Below, piece after piece: positions 1-8,334 of a DNA stretch of 38,372 nucleotides. The stretch covers positions 1 to 38,372 of the forward strand of contig JBBQPM010000053.1 in the NCBI GenBank assembly GCA_038217425.1, given 5' to 3'. Position numbers and translations under genes: made by a program. Position 1 is the first letter of the stretch. Each line of letters starts with the position of its first letter. The notes below the pieces were generated by a model that saw nothing but the letters and a program-made list of their open reading frames with translations, was not told the DNA's origin and made no database searches. Origin of the DNA: JAIEPT01 sp038217425 (GTDB lineage Bacteria; Planctomycetota; Planctomycetia; Gemmatales; Gemmataceae).

Positions 1-706
1 GCTCACGTTCCTGAAGACCCCCGCGCAAGTGAATGCCTTCCGCGCCGAACGCAATTCCGTCCTGTGGCACGGCGAATGCGTGTCCCTTGGGCATCACGGC
101 TTCGGTTACTGGATCTTCTTTGCTACCTCAAACGCTAAAGAACTAAACGACTTGCGCGCCGACCTCGAACGGCGGCTCACGCTAAAGACCAATCGCCCCG
201 GCTGGGTGGCGCGGGAACCTGCTGTCGACGAGTTCGCGTCTCCGCCGTTCGTCTTCAAAACGCTCAAGGGCAGGTGGGAAAAGTTCGAATCCGAGGACTT
301 GGCGACCCGTCCGGAGCTGGAACTGCACAGCCGACTCGCCACGAAGATGAACAATCGACTGAATCAAGCGATCCTCGGCGTCGTCAAACATGATAAGGGC
401 GCGGATTTGATCAAGACGCAGAAAATCGCCCAGGACGTCTTCCAGGCCAAAGAAACCAAAGAGTTCCGCATCGAGGCGGACGGCGTCCCCCGGGAACAAG
501 AACTCGACGGCGCCAAGGCGCTCTTCGGCGACTATAAATTAATGTCCGAGGGCGTCGAGACCAAACGCTTCCTGTTCGTGACGCTGCACGACGGCGACGC
601 CGCCTACACGATCCGCTTCGAATGCCTCTGGCAGTTCCGCAGCCACTGGGATCGGGAGCTGCAAGACGTCTTCACCCGCCTGACGATCAAACGCGCCGGC
701 GTCTGA
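1..706 (+). CDS. Unknown protein, 5' end outside the window
   Basis: The reading frame is open from base 2 and continues to the stop at 704-706, so the gene most likely starts upstream; the GTG at 29 is the first possible start inside the window but has no ribosome site. About 234 residues are visible. They are charged, with no membrane segment, no repeat and no motif I recognise. The composition (lysine/arginine- and acid-rich, with WKF/WHG-type aromatic patches) suggests a soluble globular protein. Codon use is the strongly G/C-ending pattern of the following genes, which supports a real gene. The next gene begins 78 bases downstream on the same strand. No function is proposed. Confidence 0.7.
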   Translation, partial: LTFLKTPAQVNAFRAERNSVLWHGECVSLGHHGFGYWIFFATSNAKELNDLRADLERRLTLKTNRPGWVAREPAVDEFASPPFVFKTLKGRWEKFESEDLATRPELELHSRLATKMNNRLNQAILGVVKHDKGADLIKTQKIAQDVFQAKETKEFRIEADGVPREQELDGAKALFGDYKLMSEGVETKRFLFVTLHDGDAAYTIRFECLWQFRSHWDRELQDVFTRLTIKRAGV

Positions 707-784
707 TTTGTCGCTTGGCCCCGTAGTTGCCCAGCCGTAAACTATTCGAGACCTCGACCGCTTTTCCCGTCAGGAGTCCGCCAA

Positions 785-2395
785 ATGCGCCATCGATTGC
801 CGCTCATCCTCGGAGCCTTCGCCTTCGCCGTCCTCGGCTGGTTCGCCTACAGCAACCTCACGCCCTCCTTCATGCGGGCGCAGGCCCAGAGCGAAAAGAA
901 GGCCGACAGGGACGAAGAGAAACGCGTCGCCGCCCCCGAACTCGACGGCGCCGTCGACTGGGTCAACACCAAGGCCCCCATCCGAATCGCCGACCTCAAG
1001 GGACGCATCGTCGTCCTGGACTTCTGGACCCTCTGCTGCATCAACTGCATCCACACGCTCCCCGATCTCGCCAAGCTCGAAGCCAAGTATCCCGGCATCC
1101 TCGTCGTGCTCGGCATCCACTCCCCCAAATTCCCCAACGAAGAAAAGACCGAGAGCATCCGCAAGGCCGTGCTCCGCTATCAGGTCAAGCACCCCGTCGC
1201 CAACGACGCCCGCATGGCCATCTGGCGACGCTACCGCGTCAACTCCTGGCCCACGCTCGTGCTCATCGATCCCGAAGGCAACCTCGTCGCCCGCGGCTCC
1301 GGAGAAGGCCTCTACGAAGCCCTCGACGATTACATCGGCAAACTCGCCAAACAGTACCGCGCCAAAAAGATGCTCAAAGAAGACGTCATCGATTTCGGCC
1401 TGGCCAAGGAGAAGGAACAGACGCCTCTCTTCTTCCCCGGTAAGGTCACCGCCGACGGCGCCGGCAATCGCCTCTTCATCGCCGACAGCACCCATCACCG
1501 CATCGTCGTCACCGATCTCGAAGGCAAAAAGCTCGCCATCGCCGGCACCGGGGAAGAAGGCCTCAAGGACGGCTCCTTCGACGAGGCGCAGTTCAGCGAC
1601 CCGCAAGGCATGTGCCTGATGGGAGAAATCTTGTACGTTGCCGACCGTAAGAATCACGTCCTACGCGCCCTCGACTTGCAGAAGAAGACCGTGAAAACCG
1701 TGGCCGGCACCGGCGAGCAGGACCGCACCGACCGCGTGGGCGGCGGCCCCGGACTCAAGACCGGCATGAATAGCCCGTGGGATCTGCTCGTGCACAAGGA
1801 CCGCATCTTCATCGCCATGGCCGGGCATCACCAGATCTGGACCTTCGACCCTGCCGCCGACAAACTCAAGCCCTTCGCCGGCAACGGCCGGGAGAACATC
1901 AAGGACGGCCACCTCTTCGAATCGGAGTTCGCCCAGCCCAGCGGCCTCGCCACCGACGGCAAACGCCTGTACGTCGCCGACAGCGAAGTTTCCGCCATCC
2001 GGTCAGTCCCGTATGACATTACCCGTAAGGTCGAAACCGTGGTCGGCCAGGGCCTGTTCGAGTTCGGCGACATCGACGGCACGGGGACCGCCGTCCGCCT
2101 GCAGCACGCGTTGGGCGTCGCCTACCGCGACGGCAAGCTCTACGTGGCCGACACTTACAACGACAAGATCAAGTTGATCGACCCGGTAAAGAAGACGTGC
2201 ACGACGTTTTTGGGGGCGGACCCAAAGCTAAAATTGTTCAACGAGCCTGCGGGCCTGTCGTTCGCGGGAGACAAACTGTACGTGGCCGACACGAATAGTC
2301 ACCGCATCCAGGTCGTCGATATGAAGACCAGTAGCGTTTCGACGCTGCGTCTGCAAGGCGTGGAAGCGCCGGCGAAGGTCGCGGAAAAGAAGTAG
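785..2395 (+). CDS. Thioredoxin-like / NHL-repeat protein (NHLRC2-like)
   Basis: 536 residues. An N-terminal hydrophobic stretch (about 5-25) suggests export or a membrane anchor. Residues about 50-190 form a thioredoxin-like domain with the motif CCINC at 84-88, giving a CxxC pair at Cys85/Cys88. After a linker, residues about 215-520 contain repeated blades of the type 'LYVADTxNHRI', typical of NHL beta-propellers. The same order (thioredoxin-like with CCINC, then NHL propeller) is known from the NHLRC2 family, conserved from bacteria to animals. The biochemical role of bacterial members is not settled; disulfide exchange coupled to protein binding by the propeller is an inference. The ATG at 785 has an AGGAG about 8 bases upstream. 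A DsbD-like gene follows after a palindromic spacer, which fits an envelope redox module. Confidence 0.9.
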   Translation: MRHRLPLILGAFAFAVLGWFAYSNLTPSFMRAQAQSEKKADRDEEKRVAAPELDGAVDWVNTKAPIRIADLKGRIVVLDFWTLCCINCIHTLPDLAKLEAKYPGILVVLGIHSPKFPNEEKTESIRKAVLRYQVKHPVANDARMAIWRRYRVNSWPTLVLIDPEGNLVARGSGEGLYEALDDYIGKLAKQYRAKKMLKEDVIDFGLAKEKEQTPLFFPGKVTADGAGNRLFIADSTHHRIVVTDLEGKKLAIAGTGEEGLKDGSFDEAQFSDPQGMCLMGEILYVADRKNHVLRALDLQKKTVKTVAGTGEQDRTDRVGGGPGLKTGMNSPWDLLVHKDRIFIAMAGHHQIWTFDPAADKLKPFAGNGRENIKDGHLFESEFAQPSGLATDGKRLYVADSEVSAIRSVPYDITRKVETVVGQGLFEFGDIDGTGTAVRLQHALGVAYRDGKLYVADTYNDKIKLIDPVKKTCTTFLGADPKLKLFNEPAGLSFAGDKLYVADTNSHRIQVVDMKTSSVSTLRLQGVEAPAKVAEKK

Positions 2396-2410
2396 CGCCG
2401 ACGTCCGTGA

Positions 2411-2520
2411 AAGCCCAGGGATGGCTATCCCTGGGGACGCGCCCGAGATCGCAATTTTCACGCGAAGTGCGGTAAAATCACGACGGCGGCGCGTCCCCAG
2501 GGATAGCCATCCCTGGGCTT
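2411..2520. repeat. 33-base perfect inverted repeat
   Basis: Bases 2411-2443 and 2488-2520 are exact reverse complements over 33 bases, separated by 44 bases. Each arm also contains an internal shorter palindrome (CCAGGGAT..ATCCCTGG), so each arm can fold alone as well as with its partner. It starts 15 bases after the stop codon at 2395 and ends 37 bases before the next start. It could serve as a transcript 3' structure or be a dispersed palindromic element; there is no T-run, so a simple intrinsic terminator is unlikely. Confidence 0.9.
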
Positions 2521-2557
2521 TCGAGCAGCTTCCCACTCTCCAGCGCATCAGGATGAT

Positions 2558-5026
2558 ATGAAAACCACCCTCTCTGCCGTGATCTGCCTGTTCGCCGCGT
2601 TCGCCGTCGCCTCGGGGCAAGAGTTGACCATGAAGGTCATCGACCCCTACCACGAGACGCCGGAAGCGGACCCGTTTCACAGCCTCAACGAGAAGAAGCC
2701 CGCGGGCCAGCCGCTGAAGGTCAACCAGGGCGAGATGTTCCGCGTTGTTTATTTCAGCAAGAGCAAGATCGACTCCGTGGCCAAAGCGCGCTTTGCCTAC
2801 GAGACCGACGCGACGGCGGGCGGCCTGACGCCGCTGGAGCCGATGCTGCAGAAGTCCGAGACCGGCCCCGCGCGGATCGTGCAGGACGTCTACGTCGATC
2901 CGAAACTCAAGGGGGGCAAATACGCGCTCGACGCCAAGGTAACGCTCGACGGCGCGGAGGTGACGCTGCCCAAAATGTTCGTCAATGTCTGGGAAGTCAA
3001 CGAACCGAGCAAACCCGCGGCTACCGAGGTCAAGCGGATCGAGGATGCGAAGCAGAGCAAGAACACCACGATCCGCTCCGCCTCCGAGCCGGCGCCGATG
3101 TCGACGTCGCCGGAAAAGAAAGATCTCACGCCCTTCGACCGCTATGAGATCAAGATGGGCGCCCTCGTCGGCGACCAGGTTCAGCCCTCGATCAAGGTCG
3201 TCCCGGGCCAGGTCTTCAAGGTGGTCTACGAGGGCCGATCGCTCGATCCGGAAGTCTACACGTACTCCATCAAGGACAAGGTGAAGCCGAGATTCCGCTA
3301 CGAACTCGACAACGCCGAGGGCCGAATTGTGCCGCTCGAAGGGCTCAAAGAGACGGCGAAAATCAAGGAAGTGAAGATCAAGGATGAAACGATCCTGAAA
3401 ATCTTCGAACCGCTTCGCTGGACGCAGGACGTCGCGGTCGAGACGAACGCGAAGCCGGGCAAATACGTCTTGTCGGTCAAGGAACTCAAGATCCAGATTT
3501 GCGACAGCGGCAATTGCATGCCTGGGAAATGGCCCGGAAAACTGGCTCTACCGATCGAGGTCGAGAGCATCGCGCCGGACAAGATCCTGGCTCCCAGCGC
3601 CGAACTCAAGAAGCGCATCGAGGACGCCAAGAACAAGATAGACGACCTGCCGGCAAGTTCGCAGCATCAGCTCATGGGGTTCCTGATCGCTGCGTTTTGG
3701 GGAGCATTCTTCATGCTGCTGACGCCCTGCGTGTTCCCGATGATCCCGATCACCGTCAACTTCTTCCTCAAACACTCCGAACGCGAAAACCACCGCGCCC
3801 TGCCGATGGCGATTGTCTACTGCGGCACCATCGTCGTCGTGCTGACGGCGGCGGTGCTGCTGTTGGGGAATCTCATCGTCACCTGGGCCAATAACCACAT
3901 TTTCAACCTGATCCTGGGCGCGGCGATGTTCTACTTCGCTCTCAGTCTCTTCGGCATGTACGAGATCGAGTTGCCCCGCTTTCTCACCCGATTTACCTCC
4001 GCTCGCGAAGGCCAGGGGGGCATGCTCGGCACCGTCTTCATGGCGCTCACCTTCACCATCACCAGCTTCACCTGCACCGGGCCCTTCCTGGGATTGCTGC
4101 TGGCGACCATCGCCACCAACGCCCCGCCGTGGCATCACGTCCTGCTCGGCGCCCTCGTCTACGCCACGACATTCGCGGCCCCCTTCTTCCTGCTCGCGCT
4201 CTTTCCGTCGCTGCTCAGATCGCTGCCGAAATCGGGCGGCTGGCTCAACACCGTCAAGGTCACGATGGGCTTTCTGGAACTCGCGTTCGCCCTCAAATTC
4301 CTCGCCAATACCGACAGCGCCTGGTTCCCCGGCCAGCCCATGCTCTTCAACTACGACACCGTTCTCGTCGCCTGGATTGTGCTCTCGTTCGCGTGCGCCT
4401 TGTACCTCTTCGGCTTCTTCCGCTTGCCGCACGACGACCCCGGCGAATCGATCGGCGTCCTGCGCATGATCGCCGCCACCATCATGCTCGGGCTCGGCGT
4501 CTACATGACGCCCATGCTTTACGGCCAAAAGCCCAAAGGCATCGTCGCCAACGGCATCCTCGCGTTCCTGCCCCCCGATCTCAAAGCGCACGGCCATCTC
4601 GACTACCAAGCGGCCTACGACGAGGCAGTCGCGTCGAAGAAGCTCATCTTCATCGACTTCACCGGCGTCAACTGCACCAACTGCCGCGACAACGAACAGA
4701 ACGTTTTTCCGCTGCCGGGAGTCGCCGAACTCCTCAAGCAATACGTCGTGGTACAGCTCTACACCGACTCCGTCCCCAACCCGAATCTTTCACGCCGGCA
4801 GGCCGAGGAGTTGGCGGAAAAGTACGCCGAGTGGCGCGACAAACTGACGGGCAAGGCCACGAACCCGCTGTACCTGGTCGTTCGCCCCGACCGCGATGTC
4901 GCCTTCGGCGCCGACGGCGTCCCCAAGGTCGAGATTCTCGGCACGCGCGAAGCCAGCATTAATAGCGTCCCCGATTTCATCGCCTTCCTCGAAAAGCCGC
5001 TCAAAGACATGCTTCAGGCGAAGTGA
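2558..5026 (+). CDS. DsbD-like thiol:disulfide interchange protein with doubled N-terminal domain
   Basis: 822 residues, longer than typical DsbD (about 570). It has a signal peptide (1-20), then two tandem beta-rich exported domains (about 22-150 and 190-345). The second carries a Cys pair at 315 and 320, matching the DsbD alpha domain; the first has no cysteine pair. A membrane domain follows (about 370-665) with TPCVFP (Cys391) and FTCTGP (Cys506), the paired cysteines of the DsbD/CcdA transporter. A C-terminal thioredoxin domain (about 680-822) carries CTNC at 706-709. By family knowledge it moves electrons from cytoplasmic thioredoxin across the membrane to exported proteins. It follows the NHL/thioredoxin gene on the same strand, so the two may be partners. 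The ATG at 2558 has a weak AGGA-type ribosome site. Confidence 0.92.
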   Translation: MKTTLSAVICLFAAFAVASGQELTMKVIDPYHETPEADPFHSLNEKKPAGQPLKVNQGEMFRVVYFSKSKIDSVAKARFAYETDATAGGLTPLEPMLQKSETGPARIVQDVYVDPKLKGGKYALDAKVTLDGAEVTLPKMFVNVWEVNEPSKPAATEVKRIEDAKQSKNTTIRSASEPAPMSTSPEKKDLTPFDRYEIKMGALVGDQVQPSIKVVPGQVFKVVYEGRSLDPEVYTYSIKDKVKPRFRYELDNAEGRIVPLEGLKETAKIKEVKIKDETILKIFEPLRWTQDVAVETNAKPGKYVLSVKELKIQICDSGNCMPGKWPGKLALPIEVESIAPDKILAPSAELKKRIEDAKNKIDDLPASSQHQLMGFLIAAFWGAFFMLLTPCVFPMIPITVNFFLKHSERENHRALPMAIVYCGTIVVVLTAAVLLLGNLIVTWANNHIFNLILGAAMFYFALSLFGMYEIELPRFLTRFTSAREGQGGMLGTVFMALTFTITSFTCTGPFLGLLLATIATNAPPWHHVLLGALVYATTFAAPFFLLALFPSLLRSLPKSGGWLNTVKVTMGFLELAFALKFLANTDSAWFPGQPMLFNYDTVLVAWIVLSFACALYLFGFFRLPHDDPGESIGVLRMIAATIMLGLGVYMTPMLYGQKPKGIVANGILAFLPPDLKAHGHLDYQAAYDEAVASKKLIFIDFTGVNCTNCRDNEQNVFPLPGVAELLKQYVVVQLYTDSVPNPNLSRRQAEELAEKYAEWRDKLTGKATNPLYLVVRPDRDVAFGADGVPKVEILGTREASINSVPDFIAFLEKPLKDMLQAK

Positions 5027-5370
5027 AATTACCGAGCCGGATGCTCGGAGAACTTTAGTTTTCTAGCGTGTTATACTGCATTACCCCAACGGGGTTGTAG
5101 CTCAAAGCCCAGGGTCGCACAGCGCACCCTGGGGTGGAAACGGCGAGTTTGTCTACCCTGAAAGGGTTGCATCGGCTGCGAAGTATCTGTTGATGCAACC
5201 CTTTCAGGGTAAATCCTACTCGCCCGGCATCTCCCAGGGTGCGCTGCGCGACCCTGGGCTTTGCGATGCAACCGATGCAACCCTTTCAGGGTAAGAACGA
5301 GGCATCCGGCGCCTTGGTTGTTTGTCGCTTACGCTTCCGGCTCGATTGGTTTTGCTAAAAGGAACTCGCG
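5027..5370. other. Gene-free spacer filled by repeats
   Basis: No credible gene is seen in these 344 bases. A short open frame on the minus strand (5071-5280) lies almost wholly within repeat arms and is rejected. A TATACT at 5072-5077 could be a -10 element, but no convincing -35 is found at the right distance. The middle is occupied by the nested palindromes described separately. A GGAACT just before the ATG at 5371 is the only ribosome-site candidate for the next gene. Confidence 0.7.
5103..5293. repeat. Nested inverted repeats plus an extra direct copy
   Basis: The outer arms 5103-5133 and 5233-5263 are reverse complements over 31 bases with one mismatch. Each outer arm is itself palindromic (CCCAGGGT..ACCCTGGG). 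Inside them, 5154-5173 and 5192-5211 are perfect 20-base reverse complements. A third copy of the inner unit in the second arm's orientation lies at 5274-5293, just outside the outer arm. The nested layout suggests two repeat families inserted in or copied into one spacer. The outer arm shares a CCCAGGG-type core with the repeat at 2411-2520. Confidence 0.88.
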
Positions 5371-7989
5371 ATGCGACACGTGTACTTGCTCCTCTTGCTC
5401 GCCGGGCCCCTCTGGGCCCAGACCTATCAGGACGCCCGCACCGAACTGCAGCGCGGCAACTACAGCGAGGCGGCCGAGGCGTTTGCCGATCTCGTCAAAA
5501 ACCAAAAAGACGTCGTCGCCTCCTCTATCGGCCTGAGCCTCAGCTTGCAGGCCGAGGGAAAGTACGACGAAGCCCTCGTCGCTCTGCAGAAATCCGACGA
5601 CCCGGAAATCCTCGGCCAGCGCGCCGAACTCCTCTTCCTGCGCGGCCGCTGGGACGATGCGGAGAAGACCGCCGACGCCGCGCTCAAAAAGAACGACCGC
5701 CATTTCCGCGCCCGCTGGGTGCTGGGCCAACTCGCGCGCGACCGCGGCAACTGGGCCAAGGCCAAGGAAGACTTCCGCTGGTTCGTCAAAGCCTACAAAC
5801 CCTCCGAAAATTACTCGCCCGAAGATCTCCTCCTCATCGGCCAGGCGGCCGCGGAATACGCGCGCTACAACCAGCTCAGCGACCAGTTCAAAGTCATCCT
5901 CGGCCTTTACAGCGACGCTCTGCGGGCGGACAAACTCTTCTGGCAAGCCGAATATCGTAAGGCCGAATTGCTACTCGAAAAGCATAACAAGGCGGAGGCG
6001 GCGATCGCGATCGAGCGGGCCCTGCTCATCAATCCGCAGTCGGCCGAGGTCAAGACGCTCAAGGCCCGTGCGCAGTTCAATCGCATGGAAACCAAGGACG
6101 TCGAACGCATCACTCTGGAGGCGCTCGACATCAATCCTGCGTACCTCGAGGCGCTGCTGCTGCGGGCCGATTTGTACCTGGTGGCCACCCAGTGGAAGGA
6201 CGTCACGAAAACGATCGAGCTGCTGCGAGCCGTCAATCCGCGTTACGAGCCCGCGCTCGCCGTGCTTGCGGCCGCGCAGATCTACCAGCGCAAGCCCGAG
6301 GCGGTCGAGAAGCTCGTGCTGGAAGTCGAGGGCTTCAACCCGCGCCCGTACGGGTTCTACACCGGCCTGGCCGAACGGCTCGATCTGCTCGTGCACAAGG
6401 AAGAGGCGGAAAAGTTCTACAAGAAGGCGATCGCGCTCGAGCCGAAACTCCCCGCGGCCATCACCGGATTGGCCATGCTCATCATGCGGCTGGGCGATGA
6501 GGATCAGGCGCACGAATTGCTCGAGCAGGCGTTCGTCGCCGACCCGTTCAATCTGCAGGTGAGCAACTCGATCAAGGTGCTCAATCACCTCAAGAAGTAT
6601 CAAACGGAGAAGCTGCCGGGCTTCGTCTTTCGCTACGATCCGAAGAACGACAAGATCCTCGCCAAGTTCATCAAGAAGGCGTTGGAGGAGCTGCATGCCG
6701 AGTATTCGGCGAAGTTCGAGTTCACGCCGAAGACGAAGTATGTGGTGGAGCTGTTCAATCGGCACGAGATGTTCAGCGGCCGACTGACGTCGATGCCCGA
6801 TTTGCCGACGTACGGCGCCGTGGTGGGGACGAACCTGGCGATGCTGTCGCCGCGGGACAAGGATCGATTCACGGGAGGTCGGCCGTTCAACTGGAAGCGG
6901 ATCGTGCGGCACGAGACGGTGCATCTGTTCAATCTGGAGCAGACGAAGAACCGGGTGCCACGCTGGTTCACGGAGGGGCTCGCGGTGTCGCTGGAAGGAT
7001 TGGCGCCGCCGCCCAACTGGGACGGCATCCTCGCCCGTCGCCTGGCAGAGAACAAAGTTTTCAACCTCGACACCATCCAGATCGCGTACCTGCGCTTCGA
7101 TTCGCAGGATCAGTTGCTCGCGTACTTCCAGGGATATTTGTATGTCGAATACCTTATGAAGAATTACGGTGGCGACAAGGCGATTGTGAAGCTGCTGAAC
7201 GCGTACGGCGCCGGGCAGGACACGGACGCCGCGCTCAAGGAGCATCTGGGGATCGACAAGGCGGAGTTCGAGAAGGGCTACCGCCAATCGCTCGAAGAGC
7301 GCGTCAAAGACGTAAAGGTGGCGGGGCTTCGCAAGTCGCGGACGCTGAAGGCGCTCAAGGACGCGAATGCTCAAAATCCCGGCGACGTCGACACCGCGGC
7401 CGAGTTGGCGGAGGAGTATTCCCGGCTCAGCAAGTTCGCGGACGCCGAGCGATTGGTCAACGAGGTGTTGCGGACCAGGCCGAATCACCCGTTGGCGAGC
7501 TACGTGAAGGCGTCGCTGATGCTGCGTGAGAAGCGCGTCGAGGATGCCGAGGGGGTGCTGAAGGCGTCGGTGAACGCCGACGCGTCGGAGCCCAAGGCGG
7601 TTCGGCTGTTGTTCGAATTACAGAAGCAGATGAAAAAGACCGACGACGCGGCGGCGACTCTGGAGAAGGGACGCGTCGCGGATCCGACCAACGTCAAGTA
7701 TCTCAAGGATCTGATGACGATCTACTTGCAGACCAAGAACAAGGATAAGCTCGTCGACCTCTTGAAGGTGGTGACGCAGTTCGAGTTCGACGATCTGGAT
7801 TCGCGGAAGTTTCTGTGCAAGTATTACTTCGAGAAGAAGGACTACGTCCAGGCGGAGAAGTACGCGCGGATGTGCCTTGACATCGCGGTCGACGACGCGG
7901 ACGTGCAGAACTGGTTTCTGGAGTCGCTGCTGGAGCAGAACAAGGAAGAAGAGTGGCAGACGTACAAGAAACTCTTCGAGATCGAGTGA
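5371..7989 (+). CDS. TPR-repeat protein with gluzincin-type (peptidase MA-like) domain
   Basis: 872 residues. Residues 1-16 are a signal peptide ending near WAQ. Residues about 17-430 and 650-860 are helical tetratricopeptide repeats (recurrent 'A..LL..A..P' patterns). Between them lies a metallopeptidase-like domain with HETVH at 514-518 and WFTEG ending in Glu535-Gly536. That is the HExxH plus downstream Glu arrangement of gluzincins of the peptidase MA-like group. All three zinc ligands and the catalytic Glu515 are present, so activity is possible but not shown. The protein is likely periplasmic or surface-exposed, with the TPRs as a scaffold. Its last 29 codons are duplicated downstream. 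The start ATG at 5371 is chosen because the signal peptide begins there. Confidence 0.9.
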   Translation: MRHVYLLLLLAGPLWAQTYQDARTELQRGNYSEAAEAFADLVKNQKDVVASSIGLSLSLQAEGKYDEALVALQKSDDPEILGQRAELLFLRGRWDDAEKTADAALKKNDRHFRARWVLGQLARDRGNWAKAKEDFRWFVKAYKPSENYSPEDLLLIGQAAAEYARYNQLSDQFKVILGLYSDALRADKLFWQAEYRKAELLLEKHNKAEAAIAIERALLINPQSAEVKTLKARAQFNRMETKDVERITLEALDINPAYLEALLLRADLYLVATQWKDVTKTIELLRAVNPRYEPALAVLAAAQIYQRKPEAVEKLVLEVEGFNPRPYGFYTGLAERLDLLVHKEEAEKFYKKAIALEPKLPAAITGLAMLIMRLGDEDQAHELLEQAFVADPFNLQVSNSIKVLNHLKKYQTEKLPGFVFRYDPKNDKILAKFIKKALEELHAEYSAKFEFTPKTKYVVELFNRHEMFSGRLTSMPDLPTYGAVVGTNLAMLSPRDKDRFTGGRPFNWKRIVRHETVHLFNLEQTKNRVPRWFTEGLAVSLEGLAPPPNWDGILARRLAENKVFNLDTIQIAYLRFDSQDQLLAYFQGYLYVEYLMKNYGGDKAIVKLLNAYGAGQDTDAALKEHLGIDKAEFEKGYRQSLEERVKDVKVAGLRKSRTLKALKDANAQNPGDVDTAAELAEEYSRLSKFADAERLVNEVLRTRPNHPLASYVKASLMLREKRVEDAEGVLKASVNADASEPKAVRLLFELQKQMKKTDDAAATLEKGRVADPTNVKYLKDLMTIYLQTKNKDKLVDLLKVVTQFEFDDLDSRKFLCKYYFEKKDYVQAEKYARMCLDIAVDDADVQNWFLESLLEQNKEEEWQTYKKLFEIE

Positions 7990-8189
7990 AGAAAATCAGC
8001 CACAGAGGTCACAGAGAACACAGAGAAATTCGAAGAGAGAATGTGCAGAACTGGTTTCTGGAGTCGCTGCTGGAGCAGAACAAGGAAGAGGAGTGGCAGA
8101 CGTACAAGAAACTCTTCGAGATCGAGTGAATCGAGCGAAGAAATTAGCCACAGAGGTCACAGAGAACACAGAGGAATTCGAAGAGAGAA
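7903..8189 (+). repeat. Tandem duplication of the TPR-peptidase gene's 3' end
   Basis: Bases 7903-8042 (last 29 codons, stop and flank) are repeated at 8043-8189 with very few changes: one silent base within the coding part (gaa/gag), an 8-base insertion after the stop, and two or so flank changes. The copied coding end again reads to a stop at 8128-8130 but has no start, so it is a non-functional fragment. Each copy includes a left half of the CACAGAG-type repeat. The duplication is therefore probably recent and may have been mediated by those repeats. Confidence 0.92.
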
Positions 8190-8334
8190 AATGCTATGCG
8201 GGTCATGACGAATTTGTTTATTCCTCTGTGTTCTCGGTGACCTCTGTGGCTAATTTTCTTCTGTGCGTCGCTGGGGCGATCTGGTAACGTGGCCGAATGA
8301 AGATTGCGAACTCAAGTCAACAACGAGGGAACCC
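7990..8334. other. Gene-free spacer: duplicated gene tail and palindrome
   Basis: These 345 bases hold the copied 3' end of the previous gene, the inverted CACAGAG repeat, and the leader of the DUF3500 gene. No independent gene is seen. The open frame across it (7877-8287) is built from the duplicated tail read in a wrong frame and is rejected. Confidence 0.8.
8141..8255. repeat. Inverted repeat of the CACAGAG family, copy 1
   Basis: Arms 8141-8177 and 8219-8255 are reverse complements over 37 bases with one mismatch, separated by 41 bases. The arms are made of GCCACAGAGGTCACAGAG-type purine-rich text. A second member lies at 9413-9489, on the other side of the DUF3500 gene, so that gene is bracketed by two copies. 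Confidence 0.9.

Noticed and set aside
5071..5280. Short minus-strand frame in the spacer
   Set aside because: It is made almost entirely of repeat arms and has no ribosome site.
5971..7488. 505-codon minus-strand frame opposite the TPR-peptidase gene
   Set aside because: Antisense to HExxH and TPR motifs; composition is that of a shadow frame.
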